Shown here one piece after another: positions 34,029 to 42,823 of a stretch of 64,000 nt of DNA. The notes under the pieces were generated by a model. The model did not search any database. It had not been told where the DNA came from and was given only the letters and a program-made list of their open reading frames with translations. The stretch covers positions 6,511,501-6,575,500 of the forward strand of contig NZ_CP108088.1 of NCBI RefSeq assembly GCF_036192275.1, given 5' to 3'. The first letter of the stretch is position 1, and every line of letters starts with the position of its first letter. A program made the translations under genes and the position numbers. Origin of the DNA: Streptomyces sp. NBC_00250 (GTDB taxonomy: Bacteria > Actinomycetota > Actinomycetes > Streptomycetales > Streptomycetaceae).

Positions 34029-34823
34029 ATGAACCAGCTGACCCGTTACGAAGGACGCCGCGCCCTCATCACCGGCGGCGGCTCCGGCATCGGCCAGGCC
34101 ACCGTCCTGCGCGTGCTCGCCGAGGGCGGCCGGGTCGTCGCCGCCGACATCAGCGAGGACGGCCTCAAGGACACCGTCGCCAAGGCCGGCGACGCCGCCG
34201 ACCGCCTCACCACGGTCGTCCTGGACGTCGCCGACGAGGCCTCCGTACGCGCCGGAGTCGCCGCCGCCGTAGCGGCGCTCGGCGGCCTGGACGTCCTGGT
34301 CAACGCGGCCGGCATCCTGCGCTCCTCGCACACCCACGAGACGAGCCTCGACTCGTTCGAGCAGGTCATACGGATCAACCTCACCGGCACGTTCCTGATG
34401 ATCCGCGAGGCGATCCCCGCCCTCCTGGAGGGCGACGGCTCCGCCGTCGTGAACTTCTCCTCCACCTCGGCGATGTTCGCCCACCCCTACATGGCGGCCT
34501 ACGCGGCCAGCAAGGGCGGCATCCAGTCCATGACCCACGCGCTCGCCTCCGAGTACGCCAAGCAGGGCATCCGCTTCACCGCCGTCCAGCCCGGCTCCAT
34601 CTCCTCCGGCATGACCGACGGCACCGGCGCCAGCCGCCAGAGCGTCGGCCCCGGCATCCCCGAGGACGCCGACTGGTCCCTCTTCGCGAAGCTCGCCCCG
34701 GCCCTCGGCCAGGGCTTCGCCGGCCCCGAGACCGTCGCCGGCGTCGTCGCGATGCTGGCCAGTGAGGACGGAAAGTTCATCACCGGCACCGAGGTCCGCG
34801 TCGACGGCGGCACGCACTTCTGA
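34029..34823 (+). CDS. Short-chain dehydrogenase/reductase
   Basis: 264 residues from ATG 34029, with GAGAGG eight bases upstream. Classical SDR: GGGSGIGQAT cofactor loop (about residues 17-26), NAAGIL, catalytic Ser in NFSSTSAMF, YAASKGG (Tyr-x-x-x-Lys), and a C-terminal VDGGTHF. The cofactor loop followed by VVAADIS with Asp suggests NAD(H). Substrate unknown; likely controlled by the divergent TetR protein. A pair of hairpins follows. Confidence 0.93.
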   Translation: MNQLTRYEGRRALITGGGSGIGQATVLRVLAEGGRVVAADISEDGLKDTVAKAGDAADRLTTVVLDVADEASVRAGVAAAVAALGGLDVLVNAAGILRSSHTHETSLDSFEQVIRINLTGTFLMIREAIPALLEGDGSAVVNFSSTSAMFAHPYMAAYAASKGGIQSMTHALASEYAKQGIRFTAVQPGSISSGMTDGTGASRQSVGPGIPEDADWSLFAKLAPALGQGFAGPETVAGVVAMLASEDGKFITGTEVRVDGGTHF

Positions 34824-34865
34824 GAGCCGAACTCCGGGCGCCGCACTCCGAGCGGCGAAGGTGCC

Positions 34866-34893
34866 CCCGATCGGCGGCGGGCCGCCGATCGGG
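34866..34893. terminator. Terminator between SDR and DUF4240 genes
   Basis: Perfect 12-bp stem CCCGATCGGCGG / CCGCCGATCGGG with a 4-base loop. A second imperfect hairpin (GGATCCCG arms) follows within 35 bases. Confidence 0.7.
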
Positions 34894-34935
34894 ATCGGAT
34901 CCCGTGGGCCTGCCCCGCGGGATCCGGGACCCGCG

Positions 34936-35457
34936 CTAGACCGTCCCGAAGCGCTCCCACAGCCGGGGGAAGCGGACCGCGAGGACCTTGTCGTCCTCCA
35001 GGTCGAACGGGGCTCCCAGCGGCTCCCCGCCCGGCATCGGAATGCCCAGGTCCGGGGTCTCCGCGCCGGTCAGCTGCTCGTAGGCCTCGTCCGCCGCGAA
35101 ACCGATCTCCTCGCCGTCCCCGTCGATCTCCACGTCGAACTCGCCGAGCAGCTCCGCGAGCGCGTCGGGATCGTGCACCGCACCCTCGTACACCTCCCGG
35201 CCCTGGCCGATGAGCCAGCAGCGGAACGAATCGAAGGTCTCGTCGCCGGCCCCGTCGAAGAGCACCGCCGCCGCGCCCCACAGATCCCAGAGGAACGCGC
35301 GGTTGTAGCGGGCCTCGAAATGGCGTGCGTAGTCGAGCACGGAGTCGGGGTCCAGCCGGGTCAGCCGTTCCACGAGCAGGTCGGCCTGTTCCTCGGGGTC
35401 GCCCTCGGCGTCCTCGCGGCTGGCGTCGATGATCTCCCAGAACTCGGTCTCGTCCAT
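34936..35457 (-). CDS. DUF4240-domain protein
   Basis: 173 residues from ATG 35457, very acidic. The start MDETEFWEIID and the region RYNRAFLWDLWGAAAVLFDG, then FDSFRCWLIGQGREVYEGAV, match the DUF4240 family, soluble proteins of unknown function often found in polymorphic-toxin immunity sets. No toxin is adjacent. Upstream lies a ~100-base divergent promoter region shared with the next SDR gene. Confidence 0.85.
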   Translation of the reverse strand: MDETEFWEIIDASREDAEGDPEEQADLLVERLTRLDPDSVLDYARHFEARYNRAFLWDLWGAAAVLFDGAGDETFDSFRCWLIGQGREVYEGAVHDPDALAELLGEFDVEIDGDGEEIGFAADEAYEQLTGAETPDLGIPMPGGEPLGAPFDLEDDKVLAVRFPRLWERFGTV

Positions 35458-35556
35458 CACGGGACCAGCATCGTGGTTCGGGGGGTGCGACGCACCCGGA
35501 AAGCCCGAAATGAATCCGGACAGAAGGTGTCGTACTTTCCTGCGAGTCTGGTGCGC

Positions 35557-36495
35557 ATGACGACGGAGACGAACGAGACGAACCAGACGAAGAGCCTGCG
35601 CGGACGGATCTGCCTGGTCGCCGGAGCCACCCGGGGCGCCGGACGGGGCATCGCCGTCCAGCTCGGCGCGGCCGGAGCCACGGTGTACGTCACCGGGCGG
35701 ACCACGCGCGAGAAGCTCAGCGAGGTCGGCCGGGCCACCGAGACCATCGAGGAGACCGCCGAACTGGTGACGGCGGCCGGCGGCGAGGGCATCGCCGTCC
35801 CCACCGACCATCTGGACGTCGAGCAGGTCCGCGCGCTGGTCGACCGGATCGACCGGGAGCAGGGGCGGCTCGACGTCCTCGTCAACGACGTGTGGGGCGG
35901 CGAGCACCTCCTCGTCTTCGGCAGGAGAACCTGGGAGAACGACCTCACCGGCGGCCTCCGGATGCTCGAACTCGGGGTGCGGACGCACGCCATCACCTCA
36001 CACACGGCCATCCCGCTGCTCATCCGGAACCGGGGCGGGCTCGTCGTCGAGGTCACCGACGGCACGTCCGAGTACAACGGCACCCGCTTCCGCGAGAACC
36101 TCTTCTACGACCTCGCCAAGAACGCCCCGATCCGGATGGCCTTCGGCCTCGGCAAGGAACTGGAGGAGTACGGCGGCACGGCGGTCTCCGTCACCCCCGG
36201 CTGGCTCAGGTCCGAGCAGATGCTCACCGCGTTCGGCGTCACCGAGGAGAACTGGCGCGACGCCGTCGAGAAGATCCCCGGCTTCGCGATCGCCGAGTCC
36301 CCGGTGTACGTGGGGAGGGCGATCGCCGCGCTCGCCGCCGATCCCGACCGGCACCGCTGGAACGGCCGGTCGCTGTCGAGCGGTCAGCTCGCGGGGGAGT
36401 ACGGCTTCACCGACGCGGACGGCTCACGGCCGGACGCCTGGGGCTTCATGCTCGCCGACGAGCAGGGCAGCCCGGACGTGAACGACTACCGGTGA
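35557..36495 (+). CDS. Short-chain dehydrogenase/reductase family oxidoreductase
   Basis: 312 residues from ATG 35557. The cofactor loop VAGATRGAGRGIAVQ is an SDR variant of TGxxxGxG, and TGRTTRE after the second strand suggests NADP(H). NDVWGGEH replaces the usual NNAG. An expected YxxxK is seen as YDLAKNAP, so the active site is intact in altered context. Its length exceeds classical SDRs because of a C-terminal extension after SLSSGQLAGEYGF. Converges with the WYL-domain regulator three bases away. Confidence 0.88.
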   Translation: MTTETNETNQTKSLRGRICLVAGATRGAGRGIAVQLGAAGATVYVTGRTTREKLSEVGRATETIEETAELVTAAGGEGIAVPTDHLDVEQVRALVDRIDREQGRLDVLVNDVWGGEHLLVFGRRTWENDLTGGLRMLELGVRTHAITSHTAIPLLIRNRGGLVVEVTDGTSEYNGTRFRENLFYDLAKNAPIRMAFGLGKELEEYGGTAVSVTPGWLRSEQMLTAFGVTEENWRDAVEKIPGFAIAESPVYVGRAIAALAADPDRHRWNGRSLSSGQLAGEYGFTDADGSRPDAWGFMLADEQGSPDVNDYR

Positions 36496-36498
36496 CCC

Positions 36499-37458
36499 TC
36501 ACGCGTACCGCGAGGCCATCGCGCGGGCGGCCGCACCGAAGCGCTCGCGCAAGGAGGCCGGGGCAAGCACCTCGGCCTCAGGGCCGAGCGTGAGCAGCTG
36601 GGAGAACGCGACCTCCTCGCTCTCCACCGGGAGCACCACCCGGAGCCCGCCGTCCTCGGCGACCGCCGCCGCCAGCGCCTCCTCGGCGGCCGCGCGGTCC
36701 GTGACGTACGGCAGCCGGTGGGCCCCCGCCTCCGTGAGCCGTACGACGACCTCGGCGCGCAGGATCGACCGGGCGAACTCGGCCGCGCGCTCGGCCCAGA
36801 AGGCGGACAGGCCGAAGGTCTCGTCCCGGTCGAAGCGCTCCACGGTGAGGGCGACGGAGGTGAAGCGGTCCACCCGGTAGGTACGGAACGCCGTACCGGA
36901 CCGCGCGCACAGGTACCAGACGCCCGCCTTCAGGACGAGGCCGTACGGGGCGAGCTCGCGCTCCACCTCGCGGTCACCGCGCCGGTAGCGGGCCGAGACC
37001 ATCCGGTCGTCCCAGACCGCCTCCGCGATCGGCGGCAGCAGCTCCGGAGTCTCCGGCTCCTGGTACCAGCCGGGCGCGTCGAGCAGAAAGCGCTGCGCCA
37101 CCGAGTCCGGGGCGTCCCGCAGCGACGGCAGCAGCGCCGCGGACACCTTCAGCCGGGCCGCCGACGCAGTGTCCTCCAGACCCATGTCCCGCAGCGCGCC
37201 GGGCAGTCCGGACAGGAACAGCGCCTCGGCCTCGCCGCGCGCCAGGCCCGTAAGACGCGTGCGGTAGCCGCCGACGAGCCGGTACCCGCCGGCCCTGCCC
37301 CGGTCCGCGTACACCGGAACCCCCGCCTCCGAGAGGGCGAGGGCATCGCGGGTGATGGTGCGCTCCGACACCTCCAGCTCGGCGGCGAGTTCGGCCGCCG
37401 TCATCGAAGGACGGGACTGGAGGAGAAGGACCATCTTGATCAGCCGGGCGGCGCGCAT
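36499..37458 (-). CDS. HTH/WYL-domain regulator (YafY type)
   Basis: 319 residues from ATG 37458. An N-terminal HTH-11 domain (LIKMVLLLQSRPSMTAAELA, then EVSERTITRDALAL) is followed by a WYL domain with YGLVLKAGVWYLCARSG and a C-terminal WCX extension. WYL proteins bind ligands or nucleic acid and act as activators or repressors. PafB/PafC belong to the same class, but nothing ties this one to DNA damage. Divergent from the protein kinase gene; starts are 71 bases apart. Confidence 0.9.
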   Translation of the reverse strand: MRAARLIKMVLLLQSRPSMTAAELAAELEVSERTITRDALALSEAGVPVYADRGRAGGYRLVGGYRTRLTGLARGEAEALFLSGLPGALRDMGLEDTASAARLKVSAALLPSLRDAPDSVAQRFLLDAPGWYQEPETPELLPPIAEAVWDDRMVSARYRRGDREVERELAPYGLVLKAGVWYLCARSGTAFRTYRVDRFTSVALTVERFDRDETFGLSAFWAERAAEFARSILRAEVVVRLTEAGAHRLPYVTDRAAAEEALAAAVAEDGGLRVVLPVESEEVAFSQLLTLGPEAEVLAPASLRERFGAAARAMASRYA

Positions 37459-37529
37459 GCCCCCACCCTGCCATCCATACTGTGGCCCTGGGGGCGTGGA
37501 GCCTGCGGGGACCACCGGGGAGGGGCACG

Positions 37530-38933
37530 ATGCGGGGGACGGTGCTGGACGGGCGGTACGAGCTGGAAACCCGGCTCGGCCGAGGCGGGATGGGCCAGGT
37601 ATGGAGCGCCCTCGACCGGCGGATGCAGCGGGACGTGGCGGTCAAACTCGTCACCGCGCTGCCGGAGATGGGCGAGGAGGAGACCTTTCTGCGGTTCCGC
37701 CGCGAGATCCGCTCGGCGGCGAGCCTGCCCGGCCGTCACACGGTCACCGCGCACGACTGCGGCGCGACCGAGATCGACGGCGAGCGGGCCCTGTACCTGG
37801 TCATGGAGCGGCTGACCGGCCGCACCCTCACCCGGGCCGTCCACGAGGAACGGCCGCACTGGCAGGTCGCCGTCGACTGGGCCCGACAGCTGGCCACCGC
37901 CCTCGACGCGGCCCACTCACGCCGGATCGTCCACCGGGACATCAAGCCGGACAACGTGATGTTCGCGGAGGACGGCGACCTCAGGATCCTCGACTTCGGC
38001 ATCGCCAAGTTCCTCGGGGACACCCTCAGGGTCGGCGGGCTCACCGGCACCGGTGTCGCCATCGGCACGCTGCTCTACATGTCGCCGGAGCAGGCGCTCG
38101 GCGAACGGTCCGTCGACCACCGCACCGATCTCTACTCCCTGGGCTGTGTGCTCTACTTCGCCCTCACCGGCCGCGCGCCCTTCGCCTCCGACAACATGCT
38201 TGGCCTGATCAACCAGAAGCTGCACGGCACGGAGGTCCCGCCGCACCACCACGAACCCGGCATCCCGGCCGGGCTGAGCGCGCTCGTCATGGAACTGCTC
38301 GCCCGCGAACCGGCCCGCCGGCCGGACTCGGCGGCGACGGTCCTCGCCCGGCTCGGAGAGCTGACCGCACCCGCTCCCGCCCCGCCGGTGGTGTTCGCCG
38401 CCGCGGGGGACGTGGACGACGAGCGGGCCCGTGTCCTCGCCGAGGCCGATCGCGAGGCGCGGGCCAAGCGCGCGGCGGCGGACGCCCTCTTCGAGGAGAC
38501 CCGCAGCAAGGCCGCCCAGGCCGCGGCGGACTTCGAGAAGAACCTGGCCCAGCGGCGCCTGCAGTCGGAGCGTGACCTGGAGGAGCGCCAGGCCAGGGCG
38601 TCGAAGCGGCTCGGGGAGATCGAGCAGCGTGCCGAGGAACTGCGCCTGGAGGCGGAGAAGCTGCGGGTGGACGCGGAGCGTCGGGCCAGGCTGACCGTGG
38701 AGACGGCACAGCGCCAGGGCGAGGGCATCGTGGCCGAAGCGAACGCCGAGGCCGACCGTATCCGCTCCGATTCGGAGCGCGAGCTGGCCGCTCTGACGAC
38801 CCGCCGGGACTCGATCAACGCGCAGCTGATCCAGGTCCGCGGGATGCTGGCCAAGCTGACCGGCCGGGCCGTACCGGCGCAGGAGCGCGCCGACGCCCGG
38901 CAGGCGCTTCCCGAGGAGTGGCCGGACATCTGA
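37530..38933 (+). CDS. Ser/Thr protein kinase fused to a polarisome-like coiled coil
   Basis: 467 residues from ATG 37530, with GGGAGG upstream. Residues 10-270 are a complete Hanks kinase: LGRGGMGQVW loop, Lys39 in VAVKL, His135-Arg136-Asp137 with KPDN, Asp155-Phe-Gly, and SPEQ. There is no membrane helix or extracellular sensor. Residues ~297-446 form a continuous coiled coil rich in Ala/Glu/Arg, ending ADRIRSDSERELAALTTRRD and SINAQLIQVRGMLAKLTG, closely resembling, from memory, the coiled coils of streptomycete 'cellulose-binding' Scy/FilP/DivIVA-like proteins of the hyphal tip. A tip-localised kinase is inferred. A strong terminator follows. Confidence 0.92.
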   Translation: MRGTVLDGRYELETRLGRGGMGQVWSALDRRMQRDVAVKLVTALPEMGEEETFLRFRREIRSAASLPGRHTVTAHDCGATEIDGERALYLVMERLTGRTLTRAVHEERPHWQVAVDWARQLATALDAAHSRRIVHRDIKPDNVMFAEDGDLRILDFGIAKFLGDTLRVGGLTGTGVAIGTLLYMSPEQALGERSVDHRTDLYSLGCVLYFALTGRAPFASDNMLGLINQKLHGTEVPPHHHEPGIPAGLSALVMELLAREPARRPDSAATVLARLGELTAPAPAPPVVFAAAGDVDDERARVLAEADREARAKRAAADALFEETRSKAAQAAADFEKNLAQRRLQSERDLEERQARASKRLGEIEQRAEELRLEAEKLRVDAERRARLTVETAQRQGEGIVAEANAEADRIRSDSERELAALTTRRDSINAQLIQVRGMLAKLTGRAVPAQERADARQALPEEWPDI

Positions 38934-38984
38934 ACCCGGGATGCCCCCACGACGGCCCCTGACCCGGGCCTGACGCCGGAACGC

Positions 38985-39028
38985 CCGAGGGGCCGCGCCC
39001 GTACCGGAGTACGGACGCGGCCCCTCGG
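38985..39028. terminator. Bidirectional terminator
   Basis: CCGAGGGGCCGCG / CGCGGCCCCTCGG perfect 13-bp outer stem, extended by an inner CCGTAC / GTACGG, between the convergent kinase and aceE genes. Confidence 0.85.
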
Positions 39029-39047
39029 AACCGATCAGGCGGCCGGA

Positions 39048-41753
39048 CTACAGGCCGTAGCGCTCGCGCGCCTCCTTCACGGCCGAGGCCGGGACCTCGC
39101 CGCGGCGGGCGAGCTGCGCGAGGGCCGCGACGACGATCGACTGGGCGTCGACGCCGAAGTGGCGGCGGGCCGCGTCACGGGTGTCCGAGAGGCCGAAGCC
39201 GTCGGCGCCCAGCGAGGACCAGTCCTGCTCGACCCACTGCGCGATCTGGTCCGGGACCTGGCGCATGTAGTCGGAGACCGCGAGGACCGGGGACTCGACG
39301 CCTTCGAGCGCCTTGCGGATGTACGGCACCTGCTCCTCGCCGCGCAGCAGCGCCGCGTCGGCCTCCAGGGCGTCGCGCCGCAGCTCCGTCCAGGAGGTCG
39401 CGGACCACACGTCGGCGCCCACACCCCACTCGGCGGCGAGCAGCTTCTGCGCCTCCAGGGCCCAGTGGATGGCCGTACCGGAGGAGAGGAGCTGGATGCG
39501 CGAGGCGTTCGCGGGGAGGTCGAGACCGGCCGACTCCGCCGTGTTGAAGCGGTAGAGGCCCTTGACGATGCCCTCGTCGATGCCGGCCAGCTTGGCCGGC
39601 TGCGGCATCGGCTCGTTGTAGACGGTGAGGTAGTAGAAGACGTTCTGGTCCTCGCCCTCGGCGGCCTCGCCGTACATCCGGCGCAGACCCTCCTTGACGA
39701 TGGTCGCGACCTCGTAGGCGAACGCCGGGTCGTACGTCAGGGCGGCCGGGTTGGTGGCCGCGATCACCGGCGAGTGGCCGTCGGCGTGCTGGAGGCCCTC
39801 ACCGGTCAGGGTCGTACGGCCCGCGGTGGCGCCGACGAGGAAGCCGCGGCCGAGCTGGTCGCCGAGCTGCCACATCTGGTCGGCGGTGCGCTGCCAGCCG
39901 AACATCGAGTAGAAGATGTAGAACGGGATCATCGCTTCGCCGTGCGTGGAGTACGCGGTGGACGCGGCGATGAAGTCGGCCATCGAACCGGCCTCGGTGA
40001 TCCCCTCGTTGAGGATCTGGCCGTTGACGGCCTCCTTGTAGTACATCAGCTGGTCGCGGTCGACCGGCTCGTACGTCTGGCCCTTCGGCGAGTAGATGCC
40101 GAGCGACGGGAACAGCGACTCCATACCGAAGGTACGGGCCTCGTCCGGGACGATCGGGACCCAGCGCTTGCCGGTCTCCTTGTCGCGGATCAGGTCCTTG
40201 ATCAGACGGACGAACGCCATCGTGGTCGCCATCGACTGCGTGCCGGAGCCCTTGTCGAAGGCGGTGAAGGCCTTCTCGGCCGGGGCCGGCAGCGGGGCGA
40301 TCGCGTGGGTACGGCGGGCCGGGGCCGGGCCGCCGAGGGCCGCGCGGCGCTCCTGGAGGTAGCGGACCTCGGGGGAGTCGGCGCCGGGGTGGCCGTAAGG
40401 CACCTGGCCGTCGGCGAACTGCGCGTCCGAGATGGGCAGCTCAAGAAGGTCACGCATGTTCTTGAACTCGTCGTTCGAGAGCTTCTTCATCTGGTGGTTC
40501 GCGTTCTTCGACGCGAAGCCCTCACCGAGGGTGAAGCCCTTGACGGTCTGCGCGAGGATGACCGTCGGCGCGCCCTTGAACTCCACGGCGGCCTTGTACG
40601 CGGCGTACACCTTGCGCGGCTCGTGGCCACCGCGGGAGAGGTGGAAGCACTCCAGGATCTTGTCGTCGCTCAGCAGCTGCGCCATCGCGACGAGCGCCGG
40701 GTCCTTGCCGAAGAAGTCCTGGCGGATGTAGGCGGCGTCGCGGGTCTGGTACGTCTGGACCTGCGCGTCCGGCACCTCGCGGAGGCGGCGGACGAGGGCG
40801 CCGGTGGTGTCGAGCGCGAACAGCTCGTCCCAGGCGTTGCCCCACAGCGACTTCACGACGTTCCAGCCGGCGCCGCGGAACTGCGCCTCCAGCTCCTGCA
40901 CGATCTTGAAGTTGGCGCGGACCGGGCCGTCGAGGCGCTGCAGGTTGCAGTTGATGACGAAGGTCAGGTTGTCCAGACCCTCGCGGGCGGCCAGGGCGAG
41001 GGCCGCGGTCGACTCGGGCTCGTCCATCTCGCCGTCACCGAGGAACGCCCACACGTGCGAGGCGGAGACGTCCTTGATGGCGCGGTTGGTCAGGTAGCGG
41101 TTGAAGCGCGCCTGGTAGATCGCGGAGAGCGGGCCCAGACCCATGGAGACGGTCGGGAACTCCCACAGCCAGGGGAGGCGGCGCGGGTGCGGGTAGGAGG
41201 GCAGACCGTTGCCACCGGACTCCTGCCGGAAGTTGTCGAGCTGCGCCTCGTTCAGGCGGCCGTCCAGGAACGCGCGGGCGTAGATGCCGGGGGCGGCGTG
41301 ACCCTGGATGTAGAGCTGGTCGCCGGAACCGTCGGCTTCCTTGCCCTTGAAGAAGTGGTTGAAGCCGGTCTCGTACAGCCAGGCGGCCGACGCGAACGTG
41401 GCGATGTGACCGCCGACGCCGTACTTCGAGCCGCGGGTGACCATCGCGGCCGCGTTCCAGCGGTTCCAGGCGGTGATCCGGCGCTCCATGGCCTCGTCGC
41501 CGTCGAAGGCGGCGCCCGTCGGCTCGGCGGAGGTCGGGATGGTGTTGACGTAGTCCGTCTCCAGCAGCTTGGGCAGGGCCAGGCCCGCGCCCTCGGCGTG
41601 CTGGAGCGTGCGGCGCATCAGGTAGGCGGCCCGGTGGGGCCCGGCGGCCTTGGTGACGGCGTCCAGGGAGGCCGCCCACTCGGCGGTCTCCTCGGTGTCA
41701 CGGTCCGGGAGCTGGTCGAGCTCACTCGGAATCTTGCCTACGGGATCGGTCAT
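39048..41753 (-). CDS. aceE: Pyruvate dehydrogenase E1 component (homodimeric)
   Basis: 901 residues from ATG 41753. It decarboxylates pyruvate with thiamine diphosphate and acetylates the lipoyl arm of E2. GHAAPGIYARAFLDGRL, FLGDGEMDEPESTAAL (ThDP/Mg loop), FVINCNLQRLDGPVRAN and GRTTLTGEGLQHADGHSP are characteristic of AceE. Length is normal (890-915). E2 and E3 are not in this transcription unit but lie 1-4 kb further up as sucB-lpdA on the same strand. The promoter carries an operator-like palindrome, and a GntR/FCD regulator is the adjacent upstream gene, implying pyruvate- or acid-responsive repression. Confidence 0.98.
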   Translation of the reverse strand: MTDPVGKIPSELDQLPDRDTEETAEWAASLDAVTKAAGPHRAAYLMRRTLQHAEGAGLALPKLLETDYVNTIPTSAEPTGAAFDGDEAMERRITAWNRWNAAAMVTRGSKYGVGGHIATFASAAWLYETGFNHFFKGKEADGSGDQLYIQGHAAPGIYARAFLDGRLNEAQLDNFRQESGGNGLPSYPHPRRLPWLWEFPTVSMGLGPLSAIYQARFNRYLTNRAIKDVSASHVWAFLGDGEMDEPESTAALALAAREGLDNLTFVINCNLQRLDGPVRANFKIVQELEAQFRGAGWNVVKSLWGNAWDELFALDTTGALVRRLREVPDAQVQTYQTRDAAYIRQDFFGKDPALVAMAQLLSDDKILECFHLSRGGHEPRKVYAAYKAAVEFKGAPTVILAQTVKGFTLGEGFASKNANHQMKKLSNDEFKNMRDLLELPISDAQFADGQVPYGHPGADSPEVRYLQERRAALGGPAPARRTHAIAPLPAPAEKAFTAFDKGSGTQSMATTMAFVRLIKDLIRDKETGKRWVPIVPDEARTFGMESLFPSLGIYSPKGQTYEPVDRDQLMYYKEAVNGQILNEGITEAGSMADFIAASTAYSTHGEAMIPFYIFYSMFGWQRTADQMWQLGDQLGRGFLVGATAGRTTLTGEGLQHADGHSPVIAATNPAALTYDPAFAYEVATIVKEGLRRMYGEAAEGEDQNVFYYLTVYNEPMPQPAKLAGIDEGIVKGLYRFNTAESAGLDLPANASRIQLLSSGTAIHWALEAQKLLAAEWGVGADVWSATSWTELRRDALEADAALLRGEEQVPYIRKALEGVESPVLAVSDYMRQVPDQIAQWVEQDWSSLGADGFGLSDTRDAARRHFGVDAQSIVVAALAQLARRGEVPASAVKEARERYGL

Positions 41754-41841
41754 GATCGCCGCCTTCCGGACAGATGGGGGTGGAGAAGGGGTGCCTTGTC
41801 TGGCAGGACAGGGCGAAGGGCCGGGTAGCGGCCCGCCGAAG

Positions 41842-41871
41842 ACTGTAAACCGACGATCGATGATCGATCAA
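41842..41871 (-). promoter_or_regulatory. aceE promoter with overlapping palindromic operator
   Basis: On the minus strand TTGATC (41871-41866), 18 bases, TACAGT (41847-41842). The perfect palindrome GATCGAT-g-ATCGATC (41855-41869) overlaps the -35 and spacer, so a bound protein would block RNA polymerase. Predicted leader about 80 bases. Confidence 0.6.
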
Positions 41872-41993
41872 AGGGTTGAAGGGGAAAACCTCTCCGTATC
41901 GAGAAAGTCGGCACAGGGTGCCGCGAAACAGGGCACCCGGTGCCTTGTTTTCGCAGGTGGGAGCCGCTTTCTGAGGGGGTGCTCGCACGAATG

Positions 41994-42023
41994 AGCGGGC
42001 CCACCCAGAGGGGTGGACCCGCT
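41994..42023 (-). terminator. Terminator of the GntR gene
   Basis: AGCGGGCCCACC / GGTGGACCCGCT stem of 12 with one wobble pair and a 6-base loop, about 57 bases past the stop codon. Confidence 0.65.
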
Positions 42024-42080
42024 ACGTTCCGTTATCGCGAAGTGAGGAATGAGTGAGACGCGAGAGCGAGGAGTGAGGCT

Positions 42081-42704
42081 TCAGGCGCGCGGCGCGCAGC
42101 CCAGCACGTGCGCCTTCACCAGCGCGCCGATGTTCGGGTCGCCCCGGCGGAAGGCCTCCACCAGCTCCTGGTGCTCCTCCGCGTACGACTTCTGGACCGT
42201 GCCCAGCCAGCGGATCGACAGGGCCGTGAAGACCTCGATGCCGAGTGTCTCCCAGGTGTGCAGCAGGACGGCGTTCCCCGCGGCCTTCACCAGCTCCCGG
42301 TGGAAGGCCACCGTGTGCCGCACCTGCGCGGTCCCGTCGGAGGTCGCGTCCGCCTCGTACAGGGCCGCCACGTGCGGCTCCAGGGCCGAGCAGTCCGTCG
42401 CGAGCCGGCCGGCCGCCAGCTCGGCCGCGATCTGCTCCAGACCGGCCCGGACGGGGTAGCTCTCCTCCAGGTCGGCGGCGGTCAGATTGCGGACCCGGAC
42501 GCCCTTGTTCGGCGCCGACTCGATCAGCCGCAGCGACTCCAGCTCGCGCAGCGCCTCGCGCACCGGGGTCTGGCTGACCTCCAGCTCGGTCGCGATCCGG
42601 CGCTCCACGATCCGCTCGCCCGGCTTCCAGCGGCCGCTGACGATCCCCTCCACGATGTGCTCGCGGATCTGCTCGCGCAGCGAGTGGACGACGGGGACGG
42701 TCAT
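42081..42704 (-). CDS. GntR-family regulator, FadR/FCD subfamily
   Basis: 207 residues from ATG 42704. The winged helix (IVEGIVSGRWKPGERIVERR, then LEVSQTPVREALRELESLRL) is GntR type. The C-terminal FCD domain shows histidines spaced as metal ligands (HTVAFHRELV and VKAHVLG), typical of carboxylate-sensing members such as PdhR or LldR. Lying between aceE and sucB-lpdA, it is the obvious candidate regulator of 2-oxoacid dehydrogenase genes. An imperfect palindrome overlaps its own promoter. Confidence 0.92.
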   Translation of the reverse strand: MTVPVVHSLREQIREHIVEGIVSGRWKPGERIVERRIATELEVSQTPVREALRELESLRLIESAPNKGVRVRNLTAADLEESYPVRAGLEQIAAELAAGRLATDCSALEPHVAALYEADATSDGTAQVRHTVAFHRELVKAAGNAVLLHTWETLGIEVFTALSIRWLGTVQKSYAEEHQELVEAFRRGDPNIGALVKAHVLGCAPRA

Positions 42705-42725
42705 GAAGCGGCTCCTCGGGGAGTG

Positions 42726-42741
42726 TTGACTCTAAAGACAA
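42726..42741. promoter_or_regulatory. Imperfect palindrome upstream of the GntR gene
   Basis: TTGACTCTAAAGACAA is symmetric at 6 of 8 positions per arm, an arrangement found in GntR/FCD operators (TTG...CAA). It lies 22 bases before the start codon; autoregulation is inferred. Confidence 0.4.
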
Positions 42742-42745
42742 TACG

Positions 42746-42787
42746 GCGGCGCCCCCGTCCGGAAACACTTCCGGACGGGGGCGCCGC
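42746..42787 (-). terminator. Terminator of sucB
   Basis: Perfect 19-bp stem GCGGCGCCCCCGTCCGGAA / TTCCGGACGGGGGCGCCGC with a 4-base loop, 36 bases after the sucB stop. The strongest hairpin in the window. Confidence 0.9.
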
Positions 42788-42823
42788 AGGTGAGGCTCGT
42801 TACGTTGCCTTTCGGCGGGAGCC

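Larger units (their letters stand above)
41754..42080. other. Intergenic region between aceE and the GntR gene
   Basis: 327 bases containing the aceE promoter and palindrome (41842-41871) on one side and the gntR terminator (41994-42023) on the other. The stretch between them is relatively A/T-rich (gaaaagcggc-type) and contains no convincing frame. Confidence 0.6.

Noticed and set aside
41754..42004. Short minus-strand frames before aceE
   Set aside because: They overlap the aceE promoter and palindrome, lack ribosome sites, and show no recognisable protein.
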